Shown: positions 33,600-42,102 of the stretch, in pieces
Layout of the letters: each line of letters starts with the position of its first letter
Numbering within the stretch: position 1 is the stretch's first letter
Origin: Streptomyces caelestis
GTDB taxonomy: Bacteria > Actinomycetota > Actinomycetes > Streptomycetales > Streptomycetaceae
Direction: 5' to 3'
NCBI RefSeq assembly: GCF_001279005.1
Contig: NZ_LGCN01000096.1
Coordinates: 62,001-126,000, forward strand
Length of the DNA: 64,000 nucleotides
The notes under the pieces: generated by a model
Databases searched by the model: none
Seen by the model: the letters and a program-made list of their open reading frames with translations, nothing else
What the model was told of the DNA's origin: nothing
Translations under genes and position numbers: made by a program

Positions 33600-34446
33600 T
33601 CCGGAGACACAGGCCGGCTGGGTGCCCGAGGCCGACGATGCGGACGACGAGGAGGAGATGCCCCTCTCGCTCCGCCTGTCGATAGCGGACACCCTCACTC
33701 TCGGCAACGCCACCTGCGGCTTCATGGCGGTGTACTTCACCACCACCGGCATCCTGATCCCGCACCTCTCGGGTGACGATTCGGGCATGGCCCGCAACAG
33801 CGCGGCCACGGCCGTGATACTCATGCTGTGCGCGGCCGTCTTCGACCTGTTCGACGGCCTCGTCGCCCGCAAGCTGCGGTCGTCGCCGATGGGCGCGGAG
33901 CTGGACAACCTCTCCGACCTGATCAGCTTCGGTCTGGCGCCCGCGTACTTCGTGCTCGTGTACGGCATGGTCGCGAGGGACGCGCACGAGCGGGTCGCGG
34001 CGGTGGGCGCGATCGTGGTGCTGCTGGCGGTGGTGCTGAGGCTGGCGAGATTCTCCTGCGTCACGGTCAAGGACGGCACGTTCCAGGGGATGCCGTCACC
34101 GTTCGGAGCGCTGACGGTCGTGTCGATCGTGCTGCTCGAGCTGCCGTTCGAGGCGACGCTGCTGGCGATCCTCGGGACGGCGTGGCTGATGGTGAGCCGC
34201 GTGGAGTACCCGAAGCCGCGGGGGCGGCTCGCGGTGGCGATGCTGTCGTGGATCGTGCTCAGCATGGGGCTGCTGGCGGCGTGGGCGTTCGACGCGCCGG
34301 GCGGTCAGCTGCTGCTGCAGACGGGCTGCGCACTGCAGCTGGTGATGGGTGCGGTGATCCCGCTGTTCGCCACGGCCCGCCGGGTGAACACCTTCCGTGA
34401 CAACCGGCGCGAGAGCCGTGAGGCGCGGGCGGCGCAGATCCCGTAA
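33586..34446 (+). CDS. pssA: CDP-diacylglycerol-serine O-phosphatidyltransferase
   Basis: A 286-residue integral membrane enzyme making phosphatidylserine from CDP-diacylglycerol and serine. TTG 33586 is preferred because GGGGGTGA (33571-33578) is 7 bp before it; GTG 33592 would be too far. The CDP-alcohol phosphotransferase motif DLFDGLVARKLRSSPMGAEL with following DNLSD gives the conserved Asp residues. Five or six further hydrophobic segments follow, e.g. AVGAIVVLLAVVLRLARF and LLQTGCALQLVMGAVIPLF. It overlaps psd by 14 bp, so the two phosphatidylethanolamine genes form one unit. Confidence 0.93.
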   Translation: MTVVDPETQAGWVPEADDADDEEEMPLSLRLSIADTLTLGNATCGFMAVYFTTTGILIPHLSGDDSGMARNSAATAVILMLCAAVFDLFDGLVARKLRSSPMGAELDNLSDLISFGLAPAYFVLVYGMVARDAHERVAAVGAIVVLLAVVLRLARFSCVTVKDGTFQGMPSPFGALTVVSIVLLELPFEATLLAILGTAWLMVSRVEYPKPRGRLAVAMLSWIVLSMGLLAAWAFDAPGGQLLLQTGCALQLVMGAVIPLFATARRVNTFRDNRRESREARAAQIP

Positions 34447-34462
34447 CCCGGCTCGTACGTCG

Positions 34463-34510
34463 CCCGAGGGGCCCGGACCGAATCGCTTCGGTCCGGGCCC
34501 CTCGGGCTTT
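34463..34510. terminator. Strong bidirectional terminator
   Basis: A 20-bp perfect stem (34463-34482 with 34487-34506) capped by a TCGC tetraloop and followed by CTTT. It lies between pssA and the convergent glycosyltransferase gene and can serve both. Confidence 0.92.
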
Positions 34511-34530
34511 CCCGCGGCATCCCCGACGCC

Positions 34531-35985
34531 CTACCGGCCCGGTCGGAGCCGCTCGTACACCGTCACCCGCCGTCCGCGGACCTGCTCGTCCGCCACCGCG
34601 GTGAAGGACTCCTCCAGGACGGCGATCTTCGCCCGGTCCCTTGCCGCCGACACCGGCCGGGCCACCCCGGGCACATCGGTGATCAGCACGATCCGCCGCT
34701 GCGCCGACATCGCGGCCCGTATGCGCTCCGGGCTCGCCTCCTCGCCCTTCAGCGTCCCGGACGCCACAGGGCTCTCCGCCAGCGCGACGTCCCGCAGACC
34801 CGCGAAGGCCGCGGGGGAAACCAGCGCGGTGTCGCGGCGGGCCGCCGGGACGAAGACCACCGCGTCGCCGTCCTTCTTGAGCTGTCGTACGTCCGCCGCC
34901 ACCGCCAGGACGTCGTCCACGCGACTGGCGGGGGACCGCTTGGCCAGCATGTGCGGCCACAGCGCGATCACGGCCACGGCGGTCACGGCCGGCACCAGCC
35001 ATGGTGCCGCTCGAGGGAACCGCGGCTCGACCATCCGTACCACCGCACCCAGTGCCGCGCCGATCAGCAGGGCCAGGCCCAGCATGCTGAACAGGATGTA
35101 CCGGTCCAGGAAGAGCGGCTTGGCCAAGGAGAGGCCGATCAGGCCGATCTGCGGCACCGCCAGCAGGGGCAGGGCGACGGCTGCCGCCGACAGCCGGCCT
35201 GCCCGTGGCCGGTCCAGGAGGGCCCCGAGAGCGCCGATGGCCAGCACGATCGCCGGTCCGATCAGCATGTGCCAGGTCAGCGGCGGGATCCAGGACACTT
35301 GCCGGGACTGGGTCGAGGTGAACAGGATCATCGGCAGGACGGCCGCCACGGCGGCCGCGACGGCCGCCGCCCAGCGGATCCATGTCCCGCGCCCGGCTCT
35401 CGTCCAGGCCAGGGTCGCCGCGTGCGCGGGCAGGATCAGCAGCGACAGCCAGTTGAGCAGCGCGCACAGCAGGACCGTGCCGCCGTAGGCCACCCAGTGC
35501 GCTTTCCGGTCGCGTCCCTGCAACACGGTGACCAGCAGCAGTGTGGAGATGCCGGCTCCCGCCGAGACCAGTGCGTACGGGCGCCCCTCCTGGAGGTGGA
35601 ACTGCACGGCGGGAAGCAGACCGAACGCCAGCCCTCCTCCCAGGCCCGCCCAGCCACCGGCCAGCCGGCAGCCGATGACCGTCACACACGCCGCCGCCAC
35701 CGCCGTGGCCAGCACGGAGGGCAGGCGCAGTGTCGTGGTGCCCGGCCCGAAGCATTCGAAGAGCCCGTGCATCAGCAGGTAGTAGAGGCCGTGCACGGCG
35801 TCGACCTCCCCCAGCAGGCGCCAGATGTCGGTGACGGACCGGCGGGCCACCTGCCAGGTCGCGGCTTCGTCCCGCCACACGCTGTGCTGCCGGGACAGCC
35901 CCCACAGGCCCAGGGCGAGGGTCCACAGCAGTGGTACCGGCCAGAGGGGCAGGCGGTGCCGCGGGATCGTCATGCGGTGGTTCAT
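34531..35985 (-). CDS. GT39/ArnT-like membrane glycosyltransferase
   Basis: A 484-residue protein with about eleven hydrophobic helices. Near the N-terminus, after the first helix, WRDEAATWQVA has the Asp-Glu pair that is catalytic in protein O-mannosyltransferases and ArnT, and DAVHGLYYLLMHGLF follows in the next loop. Such enzymes use polyprenyl-phosphate sugars outside the cell. The soluble C-terminal 130 residues (LKKDGDAVVFVPAARRDTALV) form a periplasm-side domain. Sugar and acceptor are unknown. It lies 223 bp downstream of an ABC permease on the same strand. Confidence 0.82.
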   Translation of the reverse strand: MNHRMTIPRHRLPLWPVPLLWTLALGLWGLSRQHSVWRDEAATWQVARRSVTDIWRLLGEVDAVHGLYYLLMHGLFECFGPGTTTLRLPSVLATAVAAACVTVIGCRLAGGWAGLGGGLAFGLLPAVQFHLQEGRPYALVSAGAGISTLLLVTVLQGRDRKAHWVAYGGTVLLCALLNWLSLLILPAHAATLAWTRAGRGTWIRWAAAVAAAVAAVLPMILFTSTQSRQVSWIPPLTWHMLIGPAIVLAIGALGALLDRPRAGRLSAAAVALPLLAVPQIGLIGLSLAKPLFLDRYILFSMLGLALLIGAALGAVVRMVEPRFPRAAPWLVPAVTAVAVIALWPHMLAKRSPASRVDDVLAVAADVRQLKKDGDAVVFVPAARRDTALVSPAAFAGLRDVALAESPVASGTLKGEEASPERIRAAMSAQRRIVLITDVPGVARPVSAARDRAKIAVLEESFTAVADEQVRGRRVTVYERLRPGR

Positions 35986-36114
35986 GGAGTCGTTCGGGTC
36001 CTTGGGAAGGCGGGAGCCGGCCTCGGGCGTCCGGTGGGGCGCCCGAGGCGGGCCGATGACCGCGTGGGGAGGGAAGAGGGTCCCGGCCGTCGGGGGTGGG
36101 GACCGGCCGGATCA

Positions 36115-36142
36115 CCGACGCGCGCGGAAACGCCCGCGTCGG
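36115..36142 (-). terminator. Weak hairpin after the ABC permease gene
   Basis: 8-bp stem (ccgacgcg / cgcgtcgg) with a 12-base loop in the 223-bp spacer between the ABC permease and the glycosyltransferase gene. No T-run. Confidence 0.3.
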
Positions 36143-36208
36143 GCTCGCCTCGGCCGTCGGCCCCCGGAGGCGGAACCGGGTGCCCGGGCCGAGCCGGAGG
36201 CGGGGCGG

Positions 36209-38440
36209 CTAAGCCCGCCAGCCGCGTGCCTGCCGCCCGGCGGTCCGAGCGGCCCACATCCCCATCGCGACGGACACGGCGAGCACCACGGTGACGGCGG
36301 TCGCCATGAGGCCCCCGGGGACGTAGTAGGTCATTCCCGGCCGGGCGACCGGCCGGGCGGTCCAGGCGGCGACGACGCACCCCGCCGGCGCGGCGAGCGC
36401 GAGCGGCGCGACGATCGACCAGGCCGCGCTGCTGCGAAAGACGCGGTGTCCGCCGGTCAACACGGTCAGCGGCGCCAGTGCCCGCCCCTGGCGCAGGAAC
36501 TCGGCTTTGCCGCTGAGGCCGACGGCGAGCACGAGGATTCCCGTCCCCAGCACCCCGAAGAGCCGGATCCACCGGCCCTGGTCCCGGTCCGGGACGCCGT
36601 CCGTCAGCCACTCCTCCCCGGGGAAACGGACCTGGGCCCCGCGGGGGTAGGCCCGGTAGGAGGCTTCCTTGAGAGCCGCGACGGCGGGGACGCCGCCGTC
36701 GGCCCTCACCACCGCCAGGGTGTTGGCGCCCCGCACGGCCGACTCGGCCAGCGCGGCGTGGTCGGCCCGGACCACCTTCAGATAGGTGCCGCCCTCCGTG
36801 TTCCAGTGGAGCAACTGCTGCAGGCGCCGGTCGAGGGCGACGTCGACGCGGGCCGGTGCGGGCGAACACGGCAGCAGCAGGCTCTCCAGAGCAGCGCATC
36901 CTCCGCTGATCGTGATGGGGCCGTCGCCGGCGGTGCGGGGAGGCGCGAGGACGACGGGCACATGGTCCTCGGGAAGGAACTCGAGGTAGGCGGCGGTCTC
37001 CCCGGTGGAGACCGTCCCCCTGGGGCCGATCTCGGCCACGTTCCTGTTGGTGGTGCTGAGGACCTCCTCCATCTTGGCGTGGTAGGTCCCGAACATCGCC
37101 TGCCAGGCGAGGGCCTGCACGAGGACGATCAACGCGACCGTCACACCGGTGACCAGGCGGGCCGTGGCCGCCGGATGGTGACTGATGCGGCGGCCCGCGA
37201 TCAGCGCACCGGCCCACCCCCGCTGTCGCCCGATCCGCTCCAGGCGTCCCCCGAGCCCGGCCACGACGACCGCCACCGCGGCCGGCAGGGTGAGCACGAC
37301 GAGGGCAAGGCCGATCCAGCTGATCCACGCCCGGTACTGCGTGTCGTCGCCGGCGAGTTCCGGACCGCGACTGGCGAGCAGGACCGCCGGCGGGCAGAGG
37401 AACGCGAGGTACCGCTGCCGCCGTGACCTGCCCGCGCCGGCGGGTCGGGTCCCCTCGGCCCGGCCGGCCGACTGATCGCCGATGACGGCGAGGGCCGACG
37501 CCGTCACCATGACGACCACGGGAGACAGCAGTGCCGGCCAGCCGTGCTGACGCACGTCGGCGGATGACGTCACGTAGCCGACGAACGGGACCCGGACGTC
37601 GACGAGCGCGGCCATGGCGAAGAACGGGATCGACGCGAGGGCTCCCCATGCCACCGGTCGCACCGCCTCTCCCACCGCGATCAGGGCACGGTCGCGCCTC
37701 AGTCCCCCCAGGGCGTCGACCAGGGCGCCCCTGCGGTCACGGCCGTCCGCCCCGGCACGGAGCGCGGTGAACAGGAGCAGGAGGCTCGGTACGAGCAGCA
37801 GGCCGAGGACGAGACCCTGGAACATCCACTCGGGTTTGTCGTCGTCGCGCCCCGTTCCCGGTTGCAGGCCTTCGGCCGGCACGCCCGCCTCCGGCCCGAA
37901 ACCGACCACGACCTCGATCGGCGCCTCGGCCTTCATGCCCTTCGCGGGCCGGACGTAGGCGAGCCACTCCCCGGGGTCGTCCAGCCCTTCCTGCCCGATC
38001 GTCCCCGAGAGCCTTCCGTAACGGCCGGCGATCCCCTCCGCGGCGCCGGCTTCCAGCAGGCCCGGGGAGAGAACGGCCTCACCCGGCCCCGGCCAGTGGT
38101 CCACCCCCGGCGGAAGGGGGGCGTCCGGCGTATGCGGCGCGATGTGGACGACGCTGAAACTCCGCCGCCCCTTCAGCGTGTCCGAGCCGACCAGCCACAA
38201 CGTGGCCCGGGCGTCCCGTGACCGCTCCGTCTGCCCGACCGGGGTCCTGGCGTCACGCCGCAGTTCCTTGCCGACGTAGGAGGCGTGCACCAACGACAGC
38301 AGGCCCAGGCACAGGGCGACGGTGAAAGCCGCAAGCGCGAGGGCCGCGACCCTGGTCCCGGCCGCGTCCGAGCGCCGGCCCGCGTCGCGTCCTATGCGCA
38401 GCAGCCGAAGCGACAAGCCGGCGCGTCCGGTTCCGCTCAC
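36209..38440 (-). CDS. FtsX/MacB-like ABC transporter permease
   Basis: A 743-residue permease with GTG start at 38440 overlapping the ATPase stop (GTGA). One helix near the N-terminus (VAALALAAFTVALCLGLLSLVHA) leads to an extracellular domain, then a four-helix core (LVLGLLLVPSLLLLFTALRAG, and further), a second extracellular domain of about 180 residues (after QALAWQAMFGTYHAKM), and three C-terminal helices, the two-fold repeated layout of large FtsX-family permeases. These move lipids, lipoproteins or peptides out of the membrane. Substrate unknown; a tiny secreted protein is divergently encoded at 40073. Confidence 0.82.
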   Translation of the reverse strand: MSGTGRAGLSLRLLRIGRDAGRRSDAAGTRVAALALAAFTVALCLGLLSLVHASYVGKELRRDARTPVGQTERSRDARATLWLVGSDTLKGRRSFSVVHIAPHTPDAPLPPGVDHWPGPGEAVLSPGLLEAGAAEGIAGRYGRLSGTIGQEGLDDPGEWLAYVRPAKGMKAEAPIEVVVGFGPEAGVPAEGLQPGTGRDDDKPEWMFQGLVLGLLLVPSLLLLFTALRAGADGRDRRGALVDALGGLRRDRALIAVGEAVRPVAWGALASIPFFAMAALVDVRVPFVGYVTSSADVRQHGWPALLSPVVVMVTASALAVIGDQSAGRAEGTRPAGAGRSRRQRYLAFLCPPAVLLASRGPELAGDDTQYRAWISWIGLALVVLTLPAAVAVVVAGLGGRLERIGRQRGWAGALIAGRRISHHPAATARLVTGVTVALIVLVQALAWQAMFGTYHAKMEEVLSTTNRNVAEIGPRGTVSTGETAAYLEFLPEDHVPVVLAPPRTAGDGPITISGGCAALESLLLPCSPAPARVDVALDRRLQQLLHWNTEGGTYLKVVRADHAALAESAVRGANTLAVVRADGGVPAVAALKEASYRAYPRGAQVRFPGEEWLTDGVPDRDQGRWIRLFGVLGTGILVLAVGLSGKAEFLRQGRALAPLTVLTGGHRVFRSSAAWSIVAPLALAAPAGCVVAAWTARPVARPGMTYYVPGGLMATAVTVVLAVSVAMGMWAARTAGRQARGWRA

Positions 38441-39147
38441 GCCTCCGCCACCTCCCGCGCCCGGACGGGAACCAGCTGACCGGCCTCGAGACGCAGCACC
38501 CGGTCCGCTCGTGCGGCGACCTCGACATCGTGCGTCACCAGCACCAGTGCGCACCTGCGCCGCCGGGGGAGATCGAAGAGCAGATCCGCGATGCGGGCAG
38601 TGGCGTCGGGGTCCAGGGAGCCCGTGGGCTCATCGGCCAGGACCAGTTCGGGCGAGTTGATCAGCGCACGGGCCACGGCCGTACGCTGATGCTCGCCCCC
38701 GGAGAGTTCCTCCGTGGTCTCAGCGCGCGGAACGCGCAGCTCGTCCAGCAGTTCCTGCGCCCGGCGGTACCCGCCGGCCCGGTCGGAACGCGACAACAGC
38801 GCCGCCAGCGCCACGTTGTCCAGCGGGCTGAGTTCGGGCAGCAGCTCCCCGAACTGGAAGACCGTGCCGATCGTCTCGCTGCGCAGCTCGGCGATCCGCC
38901 TGCCCCGCAGCTCCGTCACTTCCGCACCGGCCACCCTGATGCTTCCGCCGTGCGGCTTGATCAGGCCGAGGATCGACGAGAGCAGCGTGCTCTTGCCCGA
39001 ACCGCTCGGCCCCGTGATCGCCACCGACTCTCCGGCGCCGACAGTGAGCCGCAGGTCCTTGAACAGGGCCCGGTCCCGGACCGAGTGGTTCAGATCCTGG
39101 ATGTGGAGTACGGGGCCGGGCGCGGGCCCGGTGTCGGAGTTGCTCAC
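38437..39147 (-). CDS. ABC transporter ATP-binding protein (MacB/LolD type)
   Basis: A 236-residue ATPase. Walker A is GPSGSGKS (near residue 45), the Q-loop is VFQFGELLPELSP, the signature is LSGGEHQRTAVARAL, Walker B is LVLADEPTGSLDP and the switch histidine is in LVTHDVEVA. The ELLPELSPLDNVALA sequence places it in the MacB/LolD/FtsE branch that partners with FtsX-like permeases such as the one it overlaps. GTG start at 39147. Confidence 0.92.
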   Translation of the reverse strand: MSNSDTGPAPGPVLHIQDLNHSVRDRALFKDLRLTVGAGESVAITGPSGSGKSTLLSSILGLIKPHGGSIRVAGAEVTELRGRRIAELRSETIGTVFQFGELLPELSPLDNVALAALLSRSDRAGGYRRAQELLDELRVPRAETTEELSGGEHQRTAVARALINSPELVLADEPTGSLDPDATARIADLLFDLPRRRRCALVLVTHDVEVAARADRVLRLEAGQLVPVRAREVAEA

Positions 39148-39323
39148 GTGATGTGCCCTCGGGTAGCTGTTGCCGCGTCACCGTGCGACGTCGCGGTGGC
39201 GCTGCGGGGCAGAGGCGGCCCCCTGTCCCGCGGATGGCGGGCTCTTCCGGTGAGCATGGAACAACGCCCCCGTGAATCGTCCCCCGTTGCGCGAGGGAGG
39301 TCAGCCCCTCGCGATCGGTGCCG

Positions 39324-39351
39324 ATGGTAGGCCAAAGTGATCACCAGGCAA
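39324..39351 (-). promoter_or_regulatory. Predicted promoter of the ABC exporter operon
   Basis: On the minus strand TTGCCT (39351-39346) and TACCAT (39329-39324) are 16 bp apart, close to the HrdB-type consensus, about 175 bp before the ATPase start. Confidence 0.5.
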
Positions 39352-39867
39352 AAGGATTACACCACCACGCCTTTGACGCCTTCGCGTCGCGCCGCAAAGA
39401 CAAACCGGACCTAAGGATCTCGATGGGCTCTTATGGCCCTCATGCGCGAAGCGGAGTCGAGCCGATCGAAACAGCGCATGCGCGGGGTCGAATCCGCGAC
39501 GCGGGACACATCGATTTCGGCATCGCCGAGACGTCTCGACACAGGGGCGGAAACGCCGGGCGCCGGCCTGGTCCGGGGTCCGGGCGCGCTCGCACCGGGA
39601 AGCCTCAACGACGCGTTCGCACAAGCCTCTTGCCTCCCGGTTCGGCCGTCCGCCGGGCATCACCATCATGTGACACATGCCACACGGCGAGGAGGTCGCG
39701 CGCGCACCGCATCTCAACTCGCCTTCCGAGCAAAGAGGTTCATTAATCAACTTAATAGATGGCAGGTCAAGTTGCTTGTTTCACAAGGAAGTTGAGGAAT
39801 CACGGGAATTCCTCCCTCCTCGATTGAAGCGCACCGAGCGATGATGCGGGCCCTTCCGGAAATACGC

Positions 39868-39895
39868 TTGCCCGCCGTCGGCTTTGCCATATGAT
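39868..39895 (+). promoter_or_regulatory. Predicted promoter of the small secreted protein gene
   Basis: TTGCCC (39868-39873), 16-bp spacer and TATGAT (39890-39895), a near-consensus pair, unusually strong for this window. It implies a leader of about 170 nt before ATG 40073. Confidence 0.6.
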
Positions 39896-40072
39896 CTTGC
39901 ACTGGTCGCGAGGGAGACCTTCCTCTCGCTCCCATGAGGGGTCCTGTATCGGAAGCCGCTTGGCGTGACCTGCCTCGCGTTCACCCCACCCATGGGTGCG
40001 TCATATCCGAAGGCCGTCATCGTGATGACCGCCAATCGCAGCCGATGAGTCGCTGCGTCAAAGGGGAGAATC

Positions 40073-40477
40073 ATGCAGATATCCAGGAGCGCCAAGAAGG
40101 CCGCGATGGCCGTCGTCATGCTTGGCGCCGTTGCGGGGGCGTCGCCGGCCTTCGCCGACGCCGGCGAAGACGTCACATCCAGGCTCAACCACCACACCAA
40201 CCCGGACATCCACATCTCCTACGCCTACAGCTGGAAGTCGTCCGGCAACAAGAACGTCGCCGTGCGCGACGAGAGGGCGGACGGCAGCGCCGTCTACTCG
40301 GAGTTCGACCGCAAGAACACCAAGGGGCTCCGTCTCTGGAACACCAAGGGCCAGGGACAGACCACGTACAGCGACTCCTCCACGAGCAACTACGTCGTGA
40401 AGGTCACCGCTTGCGTGCAGTACGACCTGACCCCGGACAAGTGCGGTCCGGACGACCGCCCCGGCGACGGACGCTGA
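40073..40477 (+). CDS. Small secreted protein, unknown
   Basis: A 134-residue protein. ATG 40073 follows AAAGGGGAG. Residues 1-28 are a clear Sec signal peptide (SAKKAAMAVVMLGAVAGA) with probable cleavage after PAFA or FADA. The mature part of about 105 residues is hydrophilic, rich in Ser, Asn, Lys and Asp, and has two Cys near the C-terminus (TACVQYDLTPDKC), probably disulfide-linked. Lys and Asn content is high for the organism, which together with the AT-richer upstream DNA suggests a different history from its neighbours. No family recognised. Confidence 0.75.
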   Translation: MQISRSAKKAAMAVVMLGAVAGASPAFADAGEDVTSRLNHHTNPDIHISYAYSWKSSGNKNVAVRDERADGSAVYSEFDRKNTKGLRLWNTKGQGQTTYSDSSTSNYVVKVTACVQYDLTPDKCGPDDRPGDGR

Positions 40478-40527
40478 CTCCGCTCCCCGTGCGGGCGGAT
40501 GCCTCATCCGTCCGCACAGGGCGTCTG

Positions 40528-40561
40528 CGCCCCGGGCGCCGGCCCGCCGGCGCCCGGGGCG
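40528..40561. terminator. GC-rich terminator hairpin
   Basis: 15-bp perfect stem with CCCG loop, 51 bp after the small secreted protein stop. It can also end transcripts of the convergent glycerate kinase gene. A short T-containing stretch (gctgttcc) follows on the plus strand. Confidence 0.7.
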
Positions 40562-40738
40562 GCTGTTCCCCCGGCTGCCCGCGCCTCCTGAGCGAGGACG
40601 ACCCGAACACCGTCGGTGCGTCGCGTCCGTGTCCTGCGCCGCGCGTCCTCGTCCGGTGCGCCCACGATCGTGCCGGGGCCCCACGCGGGGCGGGCCGGGA
40701 TCGGACGTGCCGCTGCCCGGAGGCGGAGCAGGGCCCGG

Positions 40739-40780
40739 GTCCGGCGGGATCCGTCCGGCGGGATCCGTCCGGCGGGATCC
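40739..40780. repeat. Three 14-bp direct repeats
   Basis: Three identical, adjacent copies of gtccggcgggatcc lie immediately before the convergent glycerate kinase stop (40784). Function unknown; probably slippage. Confidence 0.9.
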
Positions 40781-40783
40781 GGC

Positions 40784-41953
40784 TCAGGCCAGGAAGTCCC
40801 GGGCGATCCGCTCGGCGGTGCGCTCCAGGATCGGCCCCGCCTCCGCGATGCACCTCGCCACGTCCGGTTCGAGGTCCGTCAGGGCGTACGCCCGCCGGAT
40901 CCCCGCCCGTCCCAGGACCTCCGGGGGCAGCGCGAGCCGTCCGCACACCGCGACCACCTCCTTGCCCGCCGCACGCGCCGCCGCGGCGACACCCGCGGGC
41001 GCCTTCCCGTGCAGCGTCTGCTCGTCCAGGGACCCTTCCCCCGTGATCACGAGATCCGCCCGCTCCAGCGCCGGCGCGAACCCGAGCACGTCCAGCATCA
41101 CCTCGATGCCGGGACGGAACCCCGCGCCCAGCAGCAGCGCGCCGAACCCGATGCCGCCCGCCGCGCCCGCCCCCGGGGCCGCGGCACACCCGGCGGCCTT
41201 CGCGCCCACCGTCCCCTCCAGCACCTTCACGAAGTGCGCGAGCGCCGCGTCCAGCGTCTCCACGTCCTTCGGCGAGGCCCCCTTCTGCGGGCCGTACACC
41301 GCCGGCGCCCCCTTGGGCCCGGTCAGCGGGTTGTCGACGTCACTGGCGAGCACGAACTCCACCGACGACAGCCGCGGGTCCAGTCCGGACAGATCCGCCG
41401 ACGCCAGCTCGGCGAGCCCTCCGCCCCCCGGCGCCACCGGCTCGCCGTCCGCCCTCACGAACCGCGCGCCCAGCGCGGACAGCATGCCCGCGCCGCCATC
41501 GGTGGTGGCGCTCCCGCCCACCCCGAACACGATGCTCCGCGCCCCCGCGTCCAGCGCGGCCCGCAGCAGCTCCCCCGAGCCGTACGTCGACGCGGTGAGC
41601 GGCGCGAACACCCCGGCCGGCAGCCGCTGCAGCCCGCTCGCCTCCGCCATCTCCACGACGGCCGTGTCACCGCGCAGCGCGTACGCCGCGGTCACCTCGT
41701 CCCCGAGGGGGCCGGCGACCCGCACCTCCCGCCGCTCGAACCCGGCCGCGACCGCCGCGGCCACGGTGCCGTCGCCGCCGTCGGCCACCGGCAGCGCCTC
41801 GACCTCCAGGTCCGGTACGACCCGGCGCAGCCCGGCCGTCACCCGCCCGGCGACCTCGACGGCCGTCAGCGACCCCTTGAACTTGTCCGCGGCGACGAGC
41901 ACCCGCTGTGCCGATCGCGTCGTACGAGTGCCGCTCCCTGCAGCGTCCGCCAC
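40784..41953 (-). CDS. Glycerate kinase
   Basis: A 389-residue type I glycerate kinase that phosphorylates D-glycerate. GTG 41953 is preferred because GAGGGGA lies at the right distance, whereas ATG 41959 and the codon at 41986 have none. Family signatures are VLVAADKFKGSLTA, PVADGGDGTVAAAVAAG, GSGELLRAAL, VFGVGGSATTDGGAGMLSALGA, ASDVDNPLTGPKGA and VITGEGSLDEQTLHGKAP. It gives glycerate 3- or 2-phosphate, a route for glyoxylate-derived carbon, though it is not in the ethylmalonyl-CoA operon. Confidence 0.92.
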   Translation of the reverse strand: MADAAGSGTRTTRSAQRVLVAADKFKGSLTAVEVAGRVTAGLRRVVPDLEVEALPVADGGDGTVAAAVAAGFERREVRVAGPLGDEVTAAYALRGDTAVVEMAEASGLQRLPAGVFAPLTASTYGSGELLRAALDAGARSIVFGVGGSATTDGGAGMLSALGARFVRADGEPVAPGGGGLAELASADLSGLDPRLSSVEFVLASDVDNPLTGPKGAPAVYGPQKGASPKDVETLDAALAHFVKVLEGTVGAKAAGCAAAPGAGAAGGIGFGALLLGAGFRPGIEVMLDVLGFAPALERADLVITGEGSLDEQTLHGKAPAGVAAAARAAGKEVVAVCGRLALPPEVLGRAGIRRAYALTDLEPDVARCIAEAGPILERTAERIARDFLA

Positions 41954-42102
41954 TTGCATTCCCCTCGTTCTCCGGGCCTCGCGCACCTGCCGAGGCCAGT
42001 CGCGCCGCTGTGACCTTAACCGGCGGGCCCGGTGGCCGCCATGGCCTGCCCAGCCCGTGGAACAGCACGTGAAACCACCCCGAACCGGGTAGACCGAGTC
42101 CC

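Larger units (their letters stand above)
39148..40072. other. 925-bp divergent intergenic region, locally AT-richer
   Basis: No convincing gene. Frames on both strands (for example 39318-39746 and 39301-39750) lack domains, and the base composition near 39720-39860 falls well below that of the flanking genes (for example gttcattaatcaacttaata). It holds a promoter for each flanking direction. It could carry an unannotated small RNA or be recently acquired DNA. Confidence 0.5.

Noticed and set aside
39301..39750. Overlapping ORFs on both strands in the AT-richer spacer
   Set aside because: Opposing frames of similar length cover the same bases; neither has a domain, signal or good binding site.
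40739..40780. Three 14-bp repeats as a regulator-binding array
   Set aside because: They lie at the 3' end of convergent genes, where an operator is unlikely; replication slippage explains them.
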